Shown here piece by piece: positions 7,408 to 14,487 of a stretch of DNA of 15,814 nt. Position 1 is the stretch's first letter. Each line of letters starts with the position of its first letter. The notes under the pieces are model-generated. The model ran no database searches. It worked only from the letters and a program-made list of their open reading frames with translations, and was not told the DNA's origin. The translations under genes and the position numbers were made by a program. The stretch is from Mageeibacillus sp. UBA1243 (GTDB lineage: Bacteria; Bacillota; Clostridia; UBA1212). The DNA lies in contig DBWH01000027.1 in assembly GCA_002308595.1 (NCBI GenBank), positions 19,831 through 35,644 on the forward strand, written 5' to 3'.

Positions 7408-8781
7408 TCAAACGGACGGCGCCTGCAGCTTGACGGCCTTCTTTTCCCCCGTCCAGTCGGCGAAGAAAAAGTAGAACGAAAGCACGATTGCGCACAGGGA
7501 CCAGGTTATCGGATAGACCCAGTTTACGATGTGGATTGTCTTGGTTATAGGCACAAAAATGAAAAGAATCGAGACTCTCACGACGCACCAGAACGCGAGC
7601 ATTGCGGCCATTGCGACCACAGGCCTCCCCGCGCCCCTCAGCACCGCCGCAAAACAGTGGCACAGCGCACAAAGGAAGAAGAACCCGCAGCATATCCTGG
7701 ACTTTTCAATTCCGTACTGCAGCGCCTCCTCGCTCTCCGTGAACGCGTCAATGAGATACCTCGCAAACACTATCATGAGCACGCCAATGGTCTCCGCAAT
7801 AATCACGGCCGTTATGACGCCGAAACGCGCGCCCTTTTTCGCCCTGTCATACTTGGCGGCACCGAGATTCTGGCTCACGAAAGTTGTGATGGCCATCGAG
7901 AAGCAGGTCACCGGCAGAAACGCAAAGCCCTCAATTTTTGAGAAGGCACCGCACCCCGCCATCGCCTCTGCTCCGAAGTAGTTTATGTGGCCCTGGACGA
8001 CCACATTGGCGATAGATATCACCGAATTCTGAAGACCCGAAGGCAGGCCGTTTTTCACGATCTGTCCGAGCATTTTGAAGTCAATCTTAAGCTCCCTGAC
8101 GCGCAGCCTGTAGTTTTCCTTGATCGTAAAGAGCCTCGCGAGGCAAAGGACAACGCTGATGAGCTGCGAAATTACAGTCGCAAGCGCCGCGGAGAACACG
8201 CCAAGCTTCAGCCATCCGATGAACAGATAGTCAAGCCCCACGTTCAGAACGGAGGAAATGATGAGGTAGATGAGGGGGTGCACCGAGTCGCCGACAGCCT
8301 GCATTATACCCATGCAGACGTTGTACATGATCATGGTGAAAAGCCCCGCAAAGTATGTCCTTACATACGCCAATGCCTCGCCCATAACGTCCGAAGGAGT
8401 CTGCATCAGCTGCAGCATCGGTCTCGCCCCGAATGCGCCGATTATACTGAACGCAACCCCGCAGATTGCGAAAAAAACAAAGCTCGTGTGAATCGCGGAG
8501 CGCATTTTCTGAACGTCCTTGGCGCCGTAATATTTCGAAATAACCACGCCCGCGCCCATCGCAAGCCCGCTGAAAAAGCCGACAAGAAGAAAGATAAGGC
8601 TGCCCGTGGAACTGACGCCCGCAAGCGCATCATCGCCAAGGAAATTTCCCACCACAAAGGCATCCGCCGTATTGTAAAGCTGCTGGAAGAGATTTCCGAA
8701 AAACAGCGGCACCGCAAAAGCGACGATCTTGCTCGCAATCGGCCCCTCCGTCATATTCATTTCAGTTCTGACAAGCCTCAC
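7408..8781 (-). CDS. MATE family multidrug/cation-coupled exporter
   Basis: This 457-residue integral membrane exporter belongs to the MATE family and has twelve predicted helices. It opens with the family-like stretch MTEGPIASKIVAFAVPLFFG, followed by LFQQLYNTADAFVVGNFLG and GAGVVISKYYGA. The second half repeats the fold from about residue 235 (IVKNGLPSGLQNSVISIANVV), with FVSQNLGAAKYDRAKKG after it. The track start is GTG at 8779-8781, and GGAGA lies 6-7 bases upstream. An ATG seven codons later has no such site, so GTG is preferred. It heads a two-gene operon with GH127 from the promoter at 8861-8889. Pairing a MATE protein with a glycosidase does not reveal the transported compound. Confidence 0.92.
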   Translation of the reverse strand: MRLVRTEMNMTEGPIASKIVAFAVPLFFGNLFQQLYNTADAFVVGNFLGDDALAGVSSTGSLIFLLVGFFSGLAMGAGVVISKYYGAKDVQKMRSAIHTSFVFFAICGVAFSIIGAFGARPMLQLMQTPSDVMGEALAYVRTYFAGLFTMIMYNVCMGIMQAVGDSVHPLIYLIISSVLNVGLDYLFIGWLKLGVFSAALATVISQLISVVLCLARLFTIKENYRLRVRELKIDFKMLGQIVKNGLPSGLQNSVISIANVVVQGHINYFGAEAMAGCGAFSKIEGFAFLPVTCFSMAITTFVSQNLGAAKYDRAKKGARFGVITAVIIAETIGVLMIVFARYLIDAFTESEEALQYGIEKSRICCGFFFLCALCHCFAAVLRGAGRPVVAMAAMLAFWCVVRVSILFIFVPITKTIHIVNWVYPITWSLCAIVLSFYFFFADWTGEKKAVKLQAPSV

Positions 8782-8824
8782 AGTTTTGTCTCCGCCCGGT
8801 GGTAATTAAAGCCATTTCCGGCGC

Positions 8825-8841
8825 CCGCAGTCCCTCTGCGG
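8825..8841 (-). other. Small leader hairpin before the MATE gene
   Basis: CCGCAG and CTGCGG are perfect 6-base arms around a 5-base loop. They lie about 15-30 bases into the predicted MATE leader and well upstream of the Shine-Dalgarno site. No T tract follows on either strand, so it is not a terminator. It may stabilise the 5' end; there is no direct sign of regulation. Confidence 0.4.
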
Positions 8842-8860
8842 AACACGCCAATACCGCTTC

Positions 8861-8889
8861 AGTATACTACCGGCACCCTTTATTTACAA
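8861..8889 (-). promoter_or_regulatory. Sigma-A-type promoter for MATE-GH127
   Basis: On the minus strand TTGTAA (8884-8889) and TATACT (8861-8866) are separated by 17 bases. A start near 8854 gives a leader of about 73 bases to the GTG start. It is divergent from the promoter at 8931-8960. Confidence 0.7.
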
Positions 8890-8930
8890 CAAAAATCAGG
8901 AGTAGTATTGCCTCCATAAAACACAGTACA

Positions 8931-8960
8931 TTGATTTTTCTTTATGCTTTAATGTATAAT
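8931..8960 (+). promoter_or_regulatory. Sigma-A-type promoter for the small membrane protein
   Basis: TTGATT (8931-8936) and a perfect TATAAT (8955-8960) are separated by 18 bases. The start codon at 8999 lies 39 bases beyond. The sequence changes to clearly AT-rich about here, marking the island edge. Confidence 0.7.
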
Positions 8961-8998
8961 CGCTGTAAGATAGAACGTTCATGATGGAGGAGGACAAC

Positions 8999-9478
8999 AT
9001 GAGCGAAACAATCAACTATGTTTTTACGTTTTATTTGGTTTTGACGATTTTCATGGCAGCTATTTCTGCAGTCGTCATATTCAAATTATTCGTAATTACA
9101 AAAAAGGTAGACAACTGTATTGTTAAGAGAACACTTCGAGTTGTACTCTCTTCTTTACTTGTTTGTCTTTGGCTGTGGGTCTTCTGTTACAAGCATCTTT
9201 ACCCGATTTCTTTGGCAAAATACGAGTATGATCATGATATATGCGAAACAAAAGAAGGAATCGTTTGTGAAATAAAAAGAACTGGTAAATCACAAATAAA
9301 GATTACTATAGATGATGTGGTGTATACTGTTCTGGGCTTTAGTGAGGATCAGAACTCCGTGTTCATTGAGAAAAAATTAAAAAAGGGGGACTTTGTGAGT
9401 TTTCAATATGGGAAGAATTCACATTATGTATTTCTCATTTCAAAGCAAACACAGAATCATGAAACTGAAAAAGGATAG
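8999..9478 (+). CDS. Small two-helix membrane protein, unknown function
   Basis: I do not recognise this family. The 159-residue protein has two hydrophobic segments, about residues 7-33 and 46-64. A Lys/Arg-rich loop between them (KKVDNCIVKRTLR) suggests a hairpin in the membrane. The C-terminal part (about 75-150) is polar and beta-rich (GIVCEIKRTGKSQIKITIDDVVYTV would be two strands), so it could be a small beta-barrel or OB-like domain. I chose ATG 8999-9001 because GGAGGAGG lies 5 bases upstream. The in-frame ATG at 8981 lies before that site and lacks one of its own. It has its own promoter, is AT-rich against its minus-strand neighbours, and looks like a cargo gene of the island. Confidence 0.75.
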   Translation: MSETINYVFTFYLVLTIFMAAISAVVIFKLFVITKKVDNCIVKRTLRVVLSSLLVCLWLWVFCYKHLYPISLAKYEYDHDICETKEGIVCEIKRTGKSQIKITIDDVVYTVLGFSEDQNSVFIEKKLKKGDFVSFQYGKNSHYVFLISKQTQNHETEKG

Positions 9479-9484
9479 CAAAAT

Positions 9485-9679
9485 GTGTTTAGGTGGCTTG
9501 CCAAGAACATATCGGCCGGTGAAGTGAAGAGAGAATACTTTTGCGTGTACAAGATTTGGCGAAGACATACCGGGCAATCTGTATTGCTGATATTACAACC
9601 ACTCTTTCTAAATAAATATGTGGATCTTCGTTATTTGGAACTGGCGTTGAGAAGAACAAAGCTTGAGTTTATTATTTGA
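9485..9679 (+). CDS. Doubtful 64-codon reading frame
   Basis: This frame begins with GTG six bases after the previous stop and has AAGGA about 13 bases upstream. An overlapping ATG at 9482 with better spacing gives only 14 codons. The product (VFRWLAKNISAGEVKREYF...) is basic and resembles nothing I know. It may be a remnant of a longer gene or chance; I would not annotate it without homologues. Confidence 0.2.
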   Translation: MFRWLAKNISAGEVKREYFCVYKIWRRHTGQSVLLILQPLFLNKYVDLRYLELALRRTKLEFII

Positions 9680-9873
9680 AAGGAGTTTAATAATTTGGAC
9701 TCTTTCTTCATGTAGTTAACACACAGAGGTTTTGTCTTTTCCCTCTGGGTGTAAAGGATCCCACAAAGTGTTAGCCCTATTACTTAAAGACAATAAGAAC
9801 TTAAAACGAACCCAGAGATTATAAGGAGTGGCAGTCGACAGTAAATGGTTAAATTCCCTTCTTCTGCTTATTC

Positions 9874-9948
9874 AATTGCCTAATCCCCAACTTTAATTGC
9901 CTATTATTAACCACATATTAGGCAATTAAATGTTGATATAGGGCAATT
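9874..9948. promoter_or_regulatory. Four-site AATTGCCTA operator array upstream of fic
   Basis: The same site occurs four times in 75 bases. AATTGCCTAAT (9874-9884) and AATTGCCTATT (9895-9905) lie in one orientation. ATTAGGCAATT (9917-9927) and ATAGGGCAATT (9938-9948) lie in the other. Sites 1 and 3 are perfect 11-base inverted repeats. Site 4 lies inside the -35/-10 spacer of the fic promoter, where a bound protein would block RNA polymerase. The winged-helix end of the Fic protein is the obvious candidate binder, so autoregulation is inferred. Confidence 0.65.
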
Positions 9949-9961
9949 GTGATGGTAGAAT
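9933..9961 (+). promoter_or_regulatory. Sigma-A-type promoter for fic
   Basis: TTGATA (9933-9938) and TAGAAT (9956-9961) are separated by 17 bases. Operator site 4 (9938-9948) sits between them. Transcription should start near 9968, about 45 bases before the fic start codon. Confidence 0.65.
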
Positions 9962-10012
9962 ATTATTATAACAGACGATTCTGTCAGATTATTTTGGGAA
10001 AGAGGGATGAGA

Positions 10013-11071
10013 ATGAGAGAATTCCATTATAAAATAGATTACAATAAGTTATTATCCTCCGACATTGTTTCCTTGGTTTCTCTTATACATGAATTTCGAG
10101 GCAAACAGACTCTATTTATCGAAGCTAATCCGAATGCATTGGCGCAGCTACTTGAAATAGCAAAGATACAGAGCACAGAAGCCTCTAATATGATTGAAGG
10201 CATAGCTACCACAAAGGAACGGTTAAAACAACTTGTTCGAGAAAAAACAATGCCTAAGACACGAAGCGAAAAGGAAATAGCCGGCTACCGTGATGTGTTA
10301 TCAACAATTCATGAAAGCTACGATTATATACCGCCTAAACCTTCGATGATTCTTCAGCTTCATAGAGATCTTTATAAGTTTACTGGAAAAACGATTGGCG
10401 GAAACTACAAGAATTCCGACAATGTAATTGCGGAAACGCATTCTGATGGATCAGAAATAATTAGATTCCAGCCAGTATCTGCCTGGGAGACTCCGCAGGC
10501 GATGCAACTTCTTTGTGGTGAATATGATGCAGCTATCAGCAACAGCGAACTTGATCCGTTGCTGCTGATTCCGATGTTTATTCTAGACTTTCTGTGCATT
10601 CATCCGTTCAATGACGGCAACGGCAGAATGAGCAGACTGCTGACGTTGTTACTTCTATATCGTGCAGGGTACATCGTTGGCAAGTATATCAGTATAGAAA
10701 AAATCATCTCAGATTCGAAAGATACGTATTATGAGGTGCTTCAGGAAAGTTCTTATGAGTGGCATGATGAGAAAAATGACTATCAACCATTTGTAAGGTA
10801 TATGCTTGGAGTAATTGTGGCTGCATACAGGGACTTTACGAGTAGAGTTGAGTTACTGACAAACAAAACGTATAATAAAACCGGCCGAGTGAAAGAAATA
10901 ATACGAAACCATATAGGACCCATTACAAAAGCTACAATCGTTGAGTTGTGTCCGGATATCAGCGTAGCCACGGTTGAAAAAACTCTTAATGATCTGAAAA
11001 ACGAAGGCCTCATTTCTAAGGTAAGTGGTGGACGATATGCGAAGTATATATGGAATCCAGACAAGGAGTAA
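10013..11071 (+). CDS. Fic family protein with N-terminal inhibitory helix and C-terminal winged helix
   Basis: Fic enzymes usually transfer AMP from ATP to Ser, Thr or Tyr of target proteins. The catalytic loop HPFNDGNGRMSR (197-208, His197) matches HPFx(D/N)GNGRxxR in full. An N-terminal inhibitory motif, (S/T)xxxE(G/N), is present as SNMIEG (58-63), so the enzyme should be self-inhibited (class II). Residues about 285-350 (GRVKEIIRNHIGPITKATIVEL... GRYAKYI) look like a winged helix-turn-helix. I prefer ATG 10013-10015 (352 residues) because AGAGGG lies 6 bases upstream; ATG 10007 is too close to that site. An hsdM remnant starts 3 bases after the stop. Fic-type genes are often found within type I restriction-modification loci, so it is probably a survivor of one. 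Its targets are unknown. Confidence 0.93.
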   Translation: MREFHYKIDYNKLLSSDIVSLVSLIHEFRGKQTLFIEANPNALAQLLEIAKIQSTEASNMIEGIATTKERLKQLVREKTMPKTRSEKEIAGYRDVLSTIHESYDYIPPKPSMILQLHRDLYKFTGKTIGGNYKNSDNVIAETHSDGSEIIRFQPVSAWETPQAMQLLCGEYDAAISNSELDPLLLIPMFILDFLCIHPFNDGNGRMSRLLTLLLLYRAGYIVGKYISIEKIISDSKDTYYEVLQESSYEWHDEKNDYQPFVRYMLGVIVAAYRDFTSRVELLTNKTYNKTGRVKEIIRNHIGPITKATIVELCPDISVATVEKTLNDLKNEGLISKVSGGRYAKYIWNPDKE

Positions 11072-11074
11072 ACA

Positions 11075-11176
11075 ATGATTACAGGTGAACTTAAAAACAT
11101 AATAGATGGATTGTGGGAGATATTTTGGACAGGCGGACTTACGAATCCGCTGGATGTCATTGAGCAAATTACATAA
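11075..11176 (+). pseudogene. hsdM: hsdM 5' remnant (type I restriction-modification methylase)
   Basis: The 33 codons read [20 protein letters not shown] and on to [10 protein letters not shown], then TAA. This is the conserved N-terminus of type I methylase subunits (HsdM), which usually continue with a YLMF(I/A)-type stretch to about 500 residues. The coding match stops exactly at the TAA, so the rest was deleted. The ATG lies 3 bases after the fic stop, with AAGGAG inside the last fic codons giving ideal spacing. It was therefore the next gene of the fic operon. Confidence 0.85.
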
Positions 11177-11233
11177 ATTACATTAACGCTGTAACTGCGC
11201 TCTCTGCAGTTCATATTCTAATATTCTATTTAG

Positions 11234-11500
11234 GAAAAATATGTAATTGATATGAATGCTGCAAAAGCAGCGTTTGCAGAGTATCTGAACGATACTAATT
11301 TAGACAGTAGACAAATCTATTTTGTAAACCAAATTATAGAGTATATTGTGCAAAATGGGTTAATGAAAGATTTATCTGTGCTTCGGGAGTCTCCGTTTAC
11401 TGACCAAGGGAGTGTTGTAGCATTATTCCCTGATCATACGGTATTGATGGGAATTCTAAAAATCATTGAAAAAGATAATGCAAATGCGCTTGCATCATAA
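11234..11500 (+). pseudogene. hsdR: hsdR 3' remnant (type I restriction endonuclease subunit)
   Basis: The frame is open from a TAG at 11231-11233. From about 11246 it matches the C-terminal helical domain of HsdR (EcoEI-type R subunits): IDMNAAKAAFAEYLND, then YFVNQIIEYIVQNGLMKDLS and ESPFTDQGSVVALF, ending with a normal stop. HsdR is usually about 800-1000 residues, and roughly 85 are left. About 57 bases of non-matching sequence (11177-11233) lie between the hsdM and hsdR ends, so everything between those genes has been lost. Confidence 0.8.
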
Positions 11501-11545
11501 ACAAGGACTATAAGCAAGAATCGAAAGTGTGACTAAAATGAATGA

Positions 11546-11811
11546 AAGCAGATCATAGGCTTCATCCTCCGGAAGAGGTCTTAAGAGTCATTCATCTATG
11601 ATCAGCAGGTCGAACCTGGCATATGACGCTTTTACCTTATGTTGCGTATTCAACGCTTTTGCTATGGCGAATTCATAAGCAGGTCTGGAAGGCGTGTGTA
11701 TCTCACTCTATAGAGTTTTCTGCAGGCTGCAACTCCAAGAGCATTGATAATATTTAGCTGCGTAAAGCTTGCATCCGGCAATCTGTTTTTGCATTCACGA
11801 TATCTCCATTC
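11546..11811 (-). pseudogene. istB: istB remnant (IS21-family transposition helper ATPase)
   Basis: The minus strand encodes pieces of an IstB-type AAA+ helper. The first piece is YRECKNRLPDASFTQLN, followed directly by INALGVAACRKLYRVRY and TRLPDLLM. After a frame change near 11672-11674 come EFAIAKALNTQHKVKASYAR and FDLLIIDE, an in-frame TGA (11588-11590) where IstB has Trp, then LLRPLPEDEAYDLL. The Walker A region that should lie between LN and INALG is missing, which fits an in-frame internal deletion. The Walker B stretch LLIIDE remains. No istA and no IS ends are visible. About 88 of roughly 250 codons survive, and the gene cannot be functional. Confidence 0.8.
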
Positions 11812-11818
11812 TTACAAA

Positions 11819-11856
11819 AATCCGAACCTCAAGGCGATTGGCAAGAGGTTCGGATT
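11819..11856 (-). terminator. Strong intrinsic terminator of the glycosyltransferase gene
   Basis: Perfect 12-base arms AATCCGAACCTC and GAGGTTCGGATT enclose a 14-base loop. On the minus strand the hairpin is followed by a T run (TTTTTG, the first T's overlapping the stem end). It lies 27 bases past the glycosyltransferase stop. The loop contains GCCAAT, part of the window-wide iterated motif. Confidence 0.85.
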
Positions 11857-11883
11857 AACTGTTCGAGGCAGCTTTGTCTTCCG

Positions 11884-12816
11884 TTATTTATCTTCATCAT
11901 CAAAGTTGTGCTTGTTCCTTATCAGGTAAAGGGGCCTGTTTCTGACCTCGTCGCACATTCTCGCAATATAGCTTCCTATGACGCCAAGGCAGACAAACAG
12001 CAGCCCTGCCACAAACAGTCCCGCTATGAGAAGGGATGTGAGGGGATTCAGGAGCTTAAATATCGCATAAAACACCAGGAGCACGATTGATGCGAAGATA
12101 GAGAGCCCGCCAAAGAGATTGGCGAGTTTGAGAGGTTTGTACGAGAATGACATGATTGCGTCGGACGCGAACCTTATCATCTTCTTGAGCGGATATTTGG
12201 TGGTTCCGGCAAAGCGCTTGTGGCGCTGGAATTCGACCGGGCAGCTCTTATATCCCAGCCAGCTCACAATGCCTCTCACGTATCTGTTGTGTTCGGGGAC
12301 CTTTTTCAGCGCGTCGCAGACCTTGCGGTCGATGAGTCTGAAGTCGCCCGTGTCCACAGGGATGGCCACATCCGTCATCTTGTTGAGGGTGCGGTAGAAC
12401 ATCTTGGCGGTAAACTTTTTGAAAGCAGACTCGCCCTCCCTCTTGAGGCGCTTGCCGTATACGATTTCGTAGCCTTCGCGCCACTTTTCTATCATGAGCG
12501 GAATAACCTCGGGCGGGTCCTGAAGGTCGGCGTCGATGACGACAACGGCATCCCCGGAGCTCGCGTCCATGCCCGCGGTGATGGCAAGCTGATGGCCGAA
12601 GTTCCTGGCAAAGTCTATCATTTTCACACGTTTGTCGTTCCTGCAGATTTCAAGACCGAGAGCGAGAGTTTTGTCGCGGCTGCCGTCGTTCACAAATATG
12701 ATCTCATACGTCTCCCCTGTCTGCTCAAGGACTTCGGTGAGGCGTCTGTAGCTCTCGTTGATAACTTCTTCTTCATTATATACCGGTACAACAACCGAAA
12801 GAGTGGGTTTTGACAT
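11884..12816 (-). CDS. GT2 family membrane glycosyltransferase, GtrB/dolichol-phosphate-mannosyltransferase type
   Basis: This enzyme transfers a sugar from a nucleotide donor, in this subfamily usually to a polyprenyl phosphate, at the inner face of the membrane. The 310-residue protein has PVYNEEE (11-17), VNDGSRDKT (42-50), the metal-binding DADLQDPP (95-102) and GDFRLIDRK (157-165). Two C-terminal helices (about 232-255 and 260-284) anchor it, followed by the subfamily tail RNRPLYLI (292-299). The ATG at 12814-12816 follows AAGGAG by about 9 bases. It has its own promoter (12863-12891) and terminator (11819-11856), so it is monocistronic. The neighbouring SGNH and MBOAT genes suggest surface glycan modification. 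Donor and acceptor are not readable. Confidence 0.92.
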   Translation of the reverse strand: MSKPTLSVVVPVYNEEEVINESYRRLTEVLEQTGETYEIIFVNDGSRDKTLALGLEICRNDKRVKMIDFARNFGHQLAITAGMDASSGDAVVVIDADLQDPPEVIPLMIEKWREGYEIVYGKRLKREGESAFKKFTAKMFYRTLNKMTDVAIPVDTGDFRLIDRKVCDALKKVPEHNRYVRGIVSWLGYKSCPVEFQRHKRFAGTTKYPLKKMIRFASDAIMSFSYKPLKLANLFGGLSIFASIVLLVFYAIFKLLNPLTSLLIAGLFVAGLLFVCLGVIGSYIARMCDEVRNRPLYLIRNKHNFDDEDK

Positions 12817-12862
12817 TTTATCAGTCTCCTTGTTCGCGAAACATCGCGTTGGTTATAGGGTG

Positions 12863-12891
12863 ATTATACAACGGGGGAGGAGTGAGTTCAA
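12863..12891 (-). promoter_or_regulatory. Sigma-A-type promoter for the glycosyltransferase
   Basis: TTGAAC (12886-12891) and a perfect TATAAT (12863-12868) are separated by 17 bases on the minus strand. The short leader contains CGCG-ATGTTT-CGCG, a 4-base-stem hairpin immediately before the AAGGAG site, which might modestly affect translation. Confidence 0.72.
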
Positions 12892-12925
12892 GGGGCGGGA
12901 ACGTACGGAGAGCTTTTAATGGCTT

Positions 12926-14353
12926 TTAACCCTTGGCGATTTTCATCCTTCCGCCGTAGAGGCTCCACCAGTAGCCCGTGACAAAGTTCTCGTAGCTTTC
13001 GGCGTCCGGAAGATAAATTTCCGCGCCGCTGTTTTCGCCGAAAATATTGTCGCCTGCCTCCATGCTTCCCGAGTCGCGCGCGTCGATAAAGAGGCTCTTG
13101 AGTGAGGGTATGTTGAAGGCGTTGTCGGCAATGAAAACTATGTTCGGGTGAATCGTGACCGAGGTCAGGGCGTCGCAGCCCTCGAAAGCATCCGCAAGGA
13201 TCGCGTAGACCGGCACACCGTCGAACTCGCGCGGAATGTCGAGCGAGGAGGAGGCCTTGGCGGTGTCAAGGACGCCGGTTACGGCAAGGCCCTTGCCGAA
13301 AGAAGTGAAGACGAACGTCTCGTCGGGCTTGTCAATGATGACCGGGGTGGGTTCGGGTGTCGTATCGGCAGGCTCGTCCGGGTAGTCGATCAAAACCGCG
13401 CGGTTGTCGCCCTCTGCCCTGAGAATGTCCCTTGCGAGCGTCTGGGTCCTGATCCTGACGCCAATGTCATTCAGATGGAAGTTCGTGTCGTAGAAAAACT
13501 CCCGGTCAAGGATGTAGTCGTTTATGTCCGAAATCACACGGCAATGCAGTTTTTCCGAAAGATAGCGGTAAAACTCGTAGATTGAGCCGTCCGTGGTACC
13601 CGCCTTGAGGCCGCTGCGGTTGATCGGGCAGAAGCTGAACCAGACGTCGGCGCCCCGCTCTGCGCAGTCGTCGATGTAGCCGTTCAGGTAGTCAATGAAG
13701 TCGTCGGAGATGATGTCCGCGGAAAGGTCTACGGGGCGGTTGGCGTCGTAGCCAAGGGCCATGACATTGGCGGTACGCGGGTAGGCGATGTCGCCGTATT
13801 CGTTAAACGAGGACCTGTTGTAGACGCCCGACGGGTTCGGGAAGATGCCTTCGCGGCGGAAGTTTGTCGCCTTGGAGATGTAGGTCAGGAAGGCGCCCGC
13901 GATATCGCCAATGTTATCGTCCCCGACGTCCCGCATCATGTCGTAGCGGCCGTCAAAGGCCTCAAGCACGGCGTTCCGGTTGAAGTAGAGCGACATTGTC
14001 TGCGCGTCAAGCTCGGGGGCCAGGATGACCGTGTCGCCCTGCCCGATTGCCCGCTTCGAGAGGTCGAGCATGACCTTGGTTCCGAGCGTTGCGTAGAGTC
14101 CGAAGTCAACGACTTTGCGGCCCGTCATCTCCGAAAGGAGAGCTGAGTCAAGGCCGAAGCACACGGAGCTGCCGCCGACCACGACCGTCTTTCTGCCCTC
14201 CGTTGCATACAAAAGGTCGTATTTATAGGGAAGTTCGGCCGTGAACGTGTTTTGGTAGACGCCCCTCGCGTTTTGGGCAAGCGCAAACACGGCCGCAAAC
14301 GGCGCCGCAAAAAGCGCAAGCGACAGAAGTATGACTGCTATTCTCTTAACCAT
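12926..14353 (-). CDS. SGNH-hydrolase-like (AlgJ/AlgX-type) surface protein with C-terminal leucine-rich repeats
   Basis: The protein has 475 residues. Residues 1-27 form a signal peptide or single anchor (MVKRIAVILLSLALFAAPFA). Residues about 55-312 look like an SGNH/AlgJ-type domain: VVVGGSSVCFG (57-67) with the candidate nucleophile Ser62/63, and DTNFHLND (289-296) with Asp289 and His293. Such proteins take acyl groups from an MBOAT partner and pass them to extracellular glycans. A Pro/Glu/Thr-rich linker (about 325-346) leads to residues 348-475, which read like BspA-type leucine-rich repeats (DAFEGCDALTSVTIHPNI, NAFNIPSLKSLFID, LPDAESYENF). The ATG at 14351-14353 has AAAGGAGG about 9 bases upstream. 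The MBOAT gene lies 225 bases upstream on the same strand, across a structured spacer. The acyl-transfer role is inferred from this pairing. Confidence 0.75.
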   Translation of the reverse strand: MVKRIAVILLSLALFAAPFAAVFALAQNARGVYQNTFTAELPYKYDLLYATEGRKTVVVGGSSVCFGLDSALLSEMTGRKVVDFGLYATLGTKVMLDLSKRAIGQGDTVILAPELDAQTMSLYFNRNAVLEAFDGRYDMMRDVGDDNIGDIAGAFLTYISKATNFRREGIFPNPSGVYNRSSFNEYGDIAYPRTANVMALGYDANRPVDLSADIISDDFIDYLNGYIDDCAERGADVWFSFCPINRSGLKAGTTDGSIYEFYRYLSEKLHCRVISDINDYILDREFFYDTNFHLNDIGVRIRTQTLARDILRAEGDNRAVLIDYPDEPADTTPEPTPVIIDKPDETFVFTSFGKGLAVTGVLDTAKASSSLDIPREFDGVPVYAILADAFEGCDALTSVTIHPNIVFIADNAFNIPSLKSLFIDARDSGSMEAGDNIFGENSGAEIYLPDAESYENFVTGYWWSLYGGRMKIAKG

Positions 14354-14374
14354 TACGCGGCGCCTCCTTTCTAA

Positions 14375-14423
14375 TCAAAATCATGTTTTTTAACGCATAC
14401 GAGTCAAAAATCATGATTTTTGA
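14375..14423 (-). promoter_or_regulatory. 20-base perfect palindrome plus degenerate copy at a candidate promoter
   Basis: TCAAAAATCATGATTTTTGA (14404-14423) is a perfect palindrome. A degenerate copy, TCAAAATCATGTTTTTTAA, lies at 14375-14393. On the minus strand a TTGACT -35 (14402-14407) overlaps the first and a CATGAT -10 (14380-14385, spacer 16) overlaps the second. This layout suits a repressor binding both boxes of the SGNH gene promoter. The -10 is imperfect, so the promoter is less sure than the repeats. Confidence 0.5.
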
Positions 14424-14436
14424 ACTATTTTTGCGT

Positions 14437-14484
14437 GCGCGACCCCGAAGATGTGCAGGGGCACTTCGAGCGGGGAGCTCGCGC
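14437..14484. other. 48-base GC-rich hairpin between the MBOAT and SGNH genes
   Basis: On the plus strand GCGCGA followed at once by CCCCG (14437-14447) pairs with CGGGG (14471-14475) and TCGCGC (14479-14484), with a 3-base bulge AGC. Inside, GTGC and GCAC can add a further stem around an AGGG loop. TTGC and GCAA outside can extend it. No T run follows on either strand, so it is not a usual terminator. It may be a leader or intercistronic RNA structure. Confidence 0.6.
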
Positions 14485-14487
14485 AAA

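Larger units (their letters stand above)
9680..10006. other. 327-base gene-free stretch before fic
   Basis: The stretch is AT-rich. It holds a bulged hairpin (ACACAGAGG at 9721-9729 against CCTCTGGGTGT at 9742-9752) without a T tract, possibly a weak end for the upstream transcript. Its right third holds the fic operator array (9874-9948) and promoter (9933-9961). I see no coding sequence or insertion-sequence ends in it. Confidence 0.6.

Noticed and set aside
7987..8805. 272-codon plus-strand frame opposite the MATE gene
   Set aside because: It is very rich in His, Arg and Asp, lacks a ribosome site, and lies opposite an unmistakable MATE transporter.
9721..9752. Bulged hairpin considered as a terminator
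   Set aside because: The stem has a 2-base bulge, a 12-base loop and no T tract after it, so it is mentioned only within the gap entry.
11608..11622. GGTCGAACCTGG resembling a tRNA T-arm
   Set aside because: No cloverleaf can be built around it, and the bases encode part of the istB remnant (YARFDLL) on the minus strand.
14404..14423. Palindrome considered as an intrinsic terminator for the MBOAT transcript
   Set aside because: A perfect 20-base palindrome has no loop, the stem is almost all A/T, and no clean T run follows, so a protein-binding site fits better.
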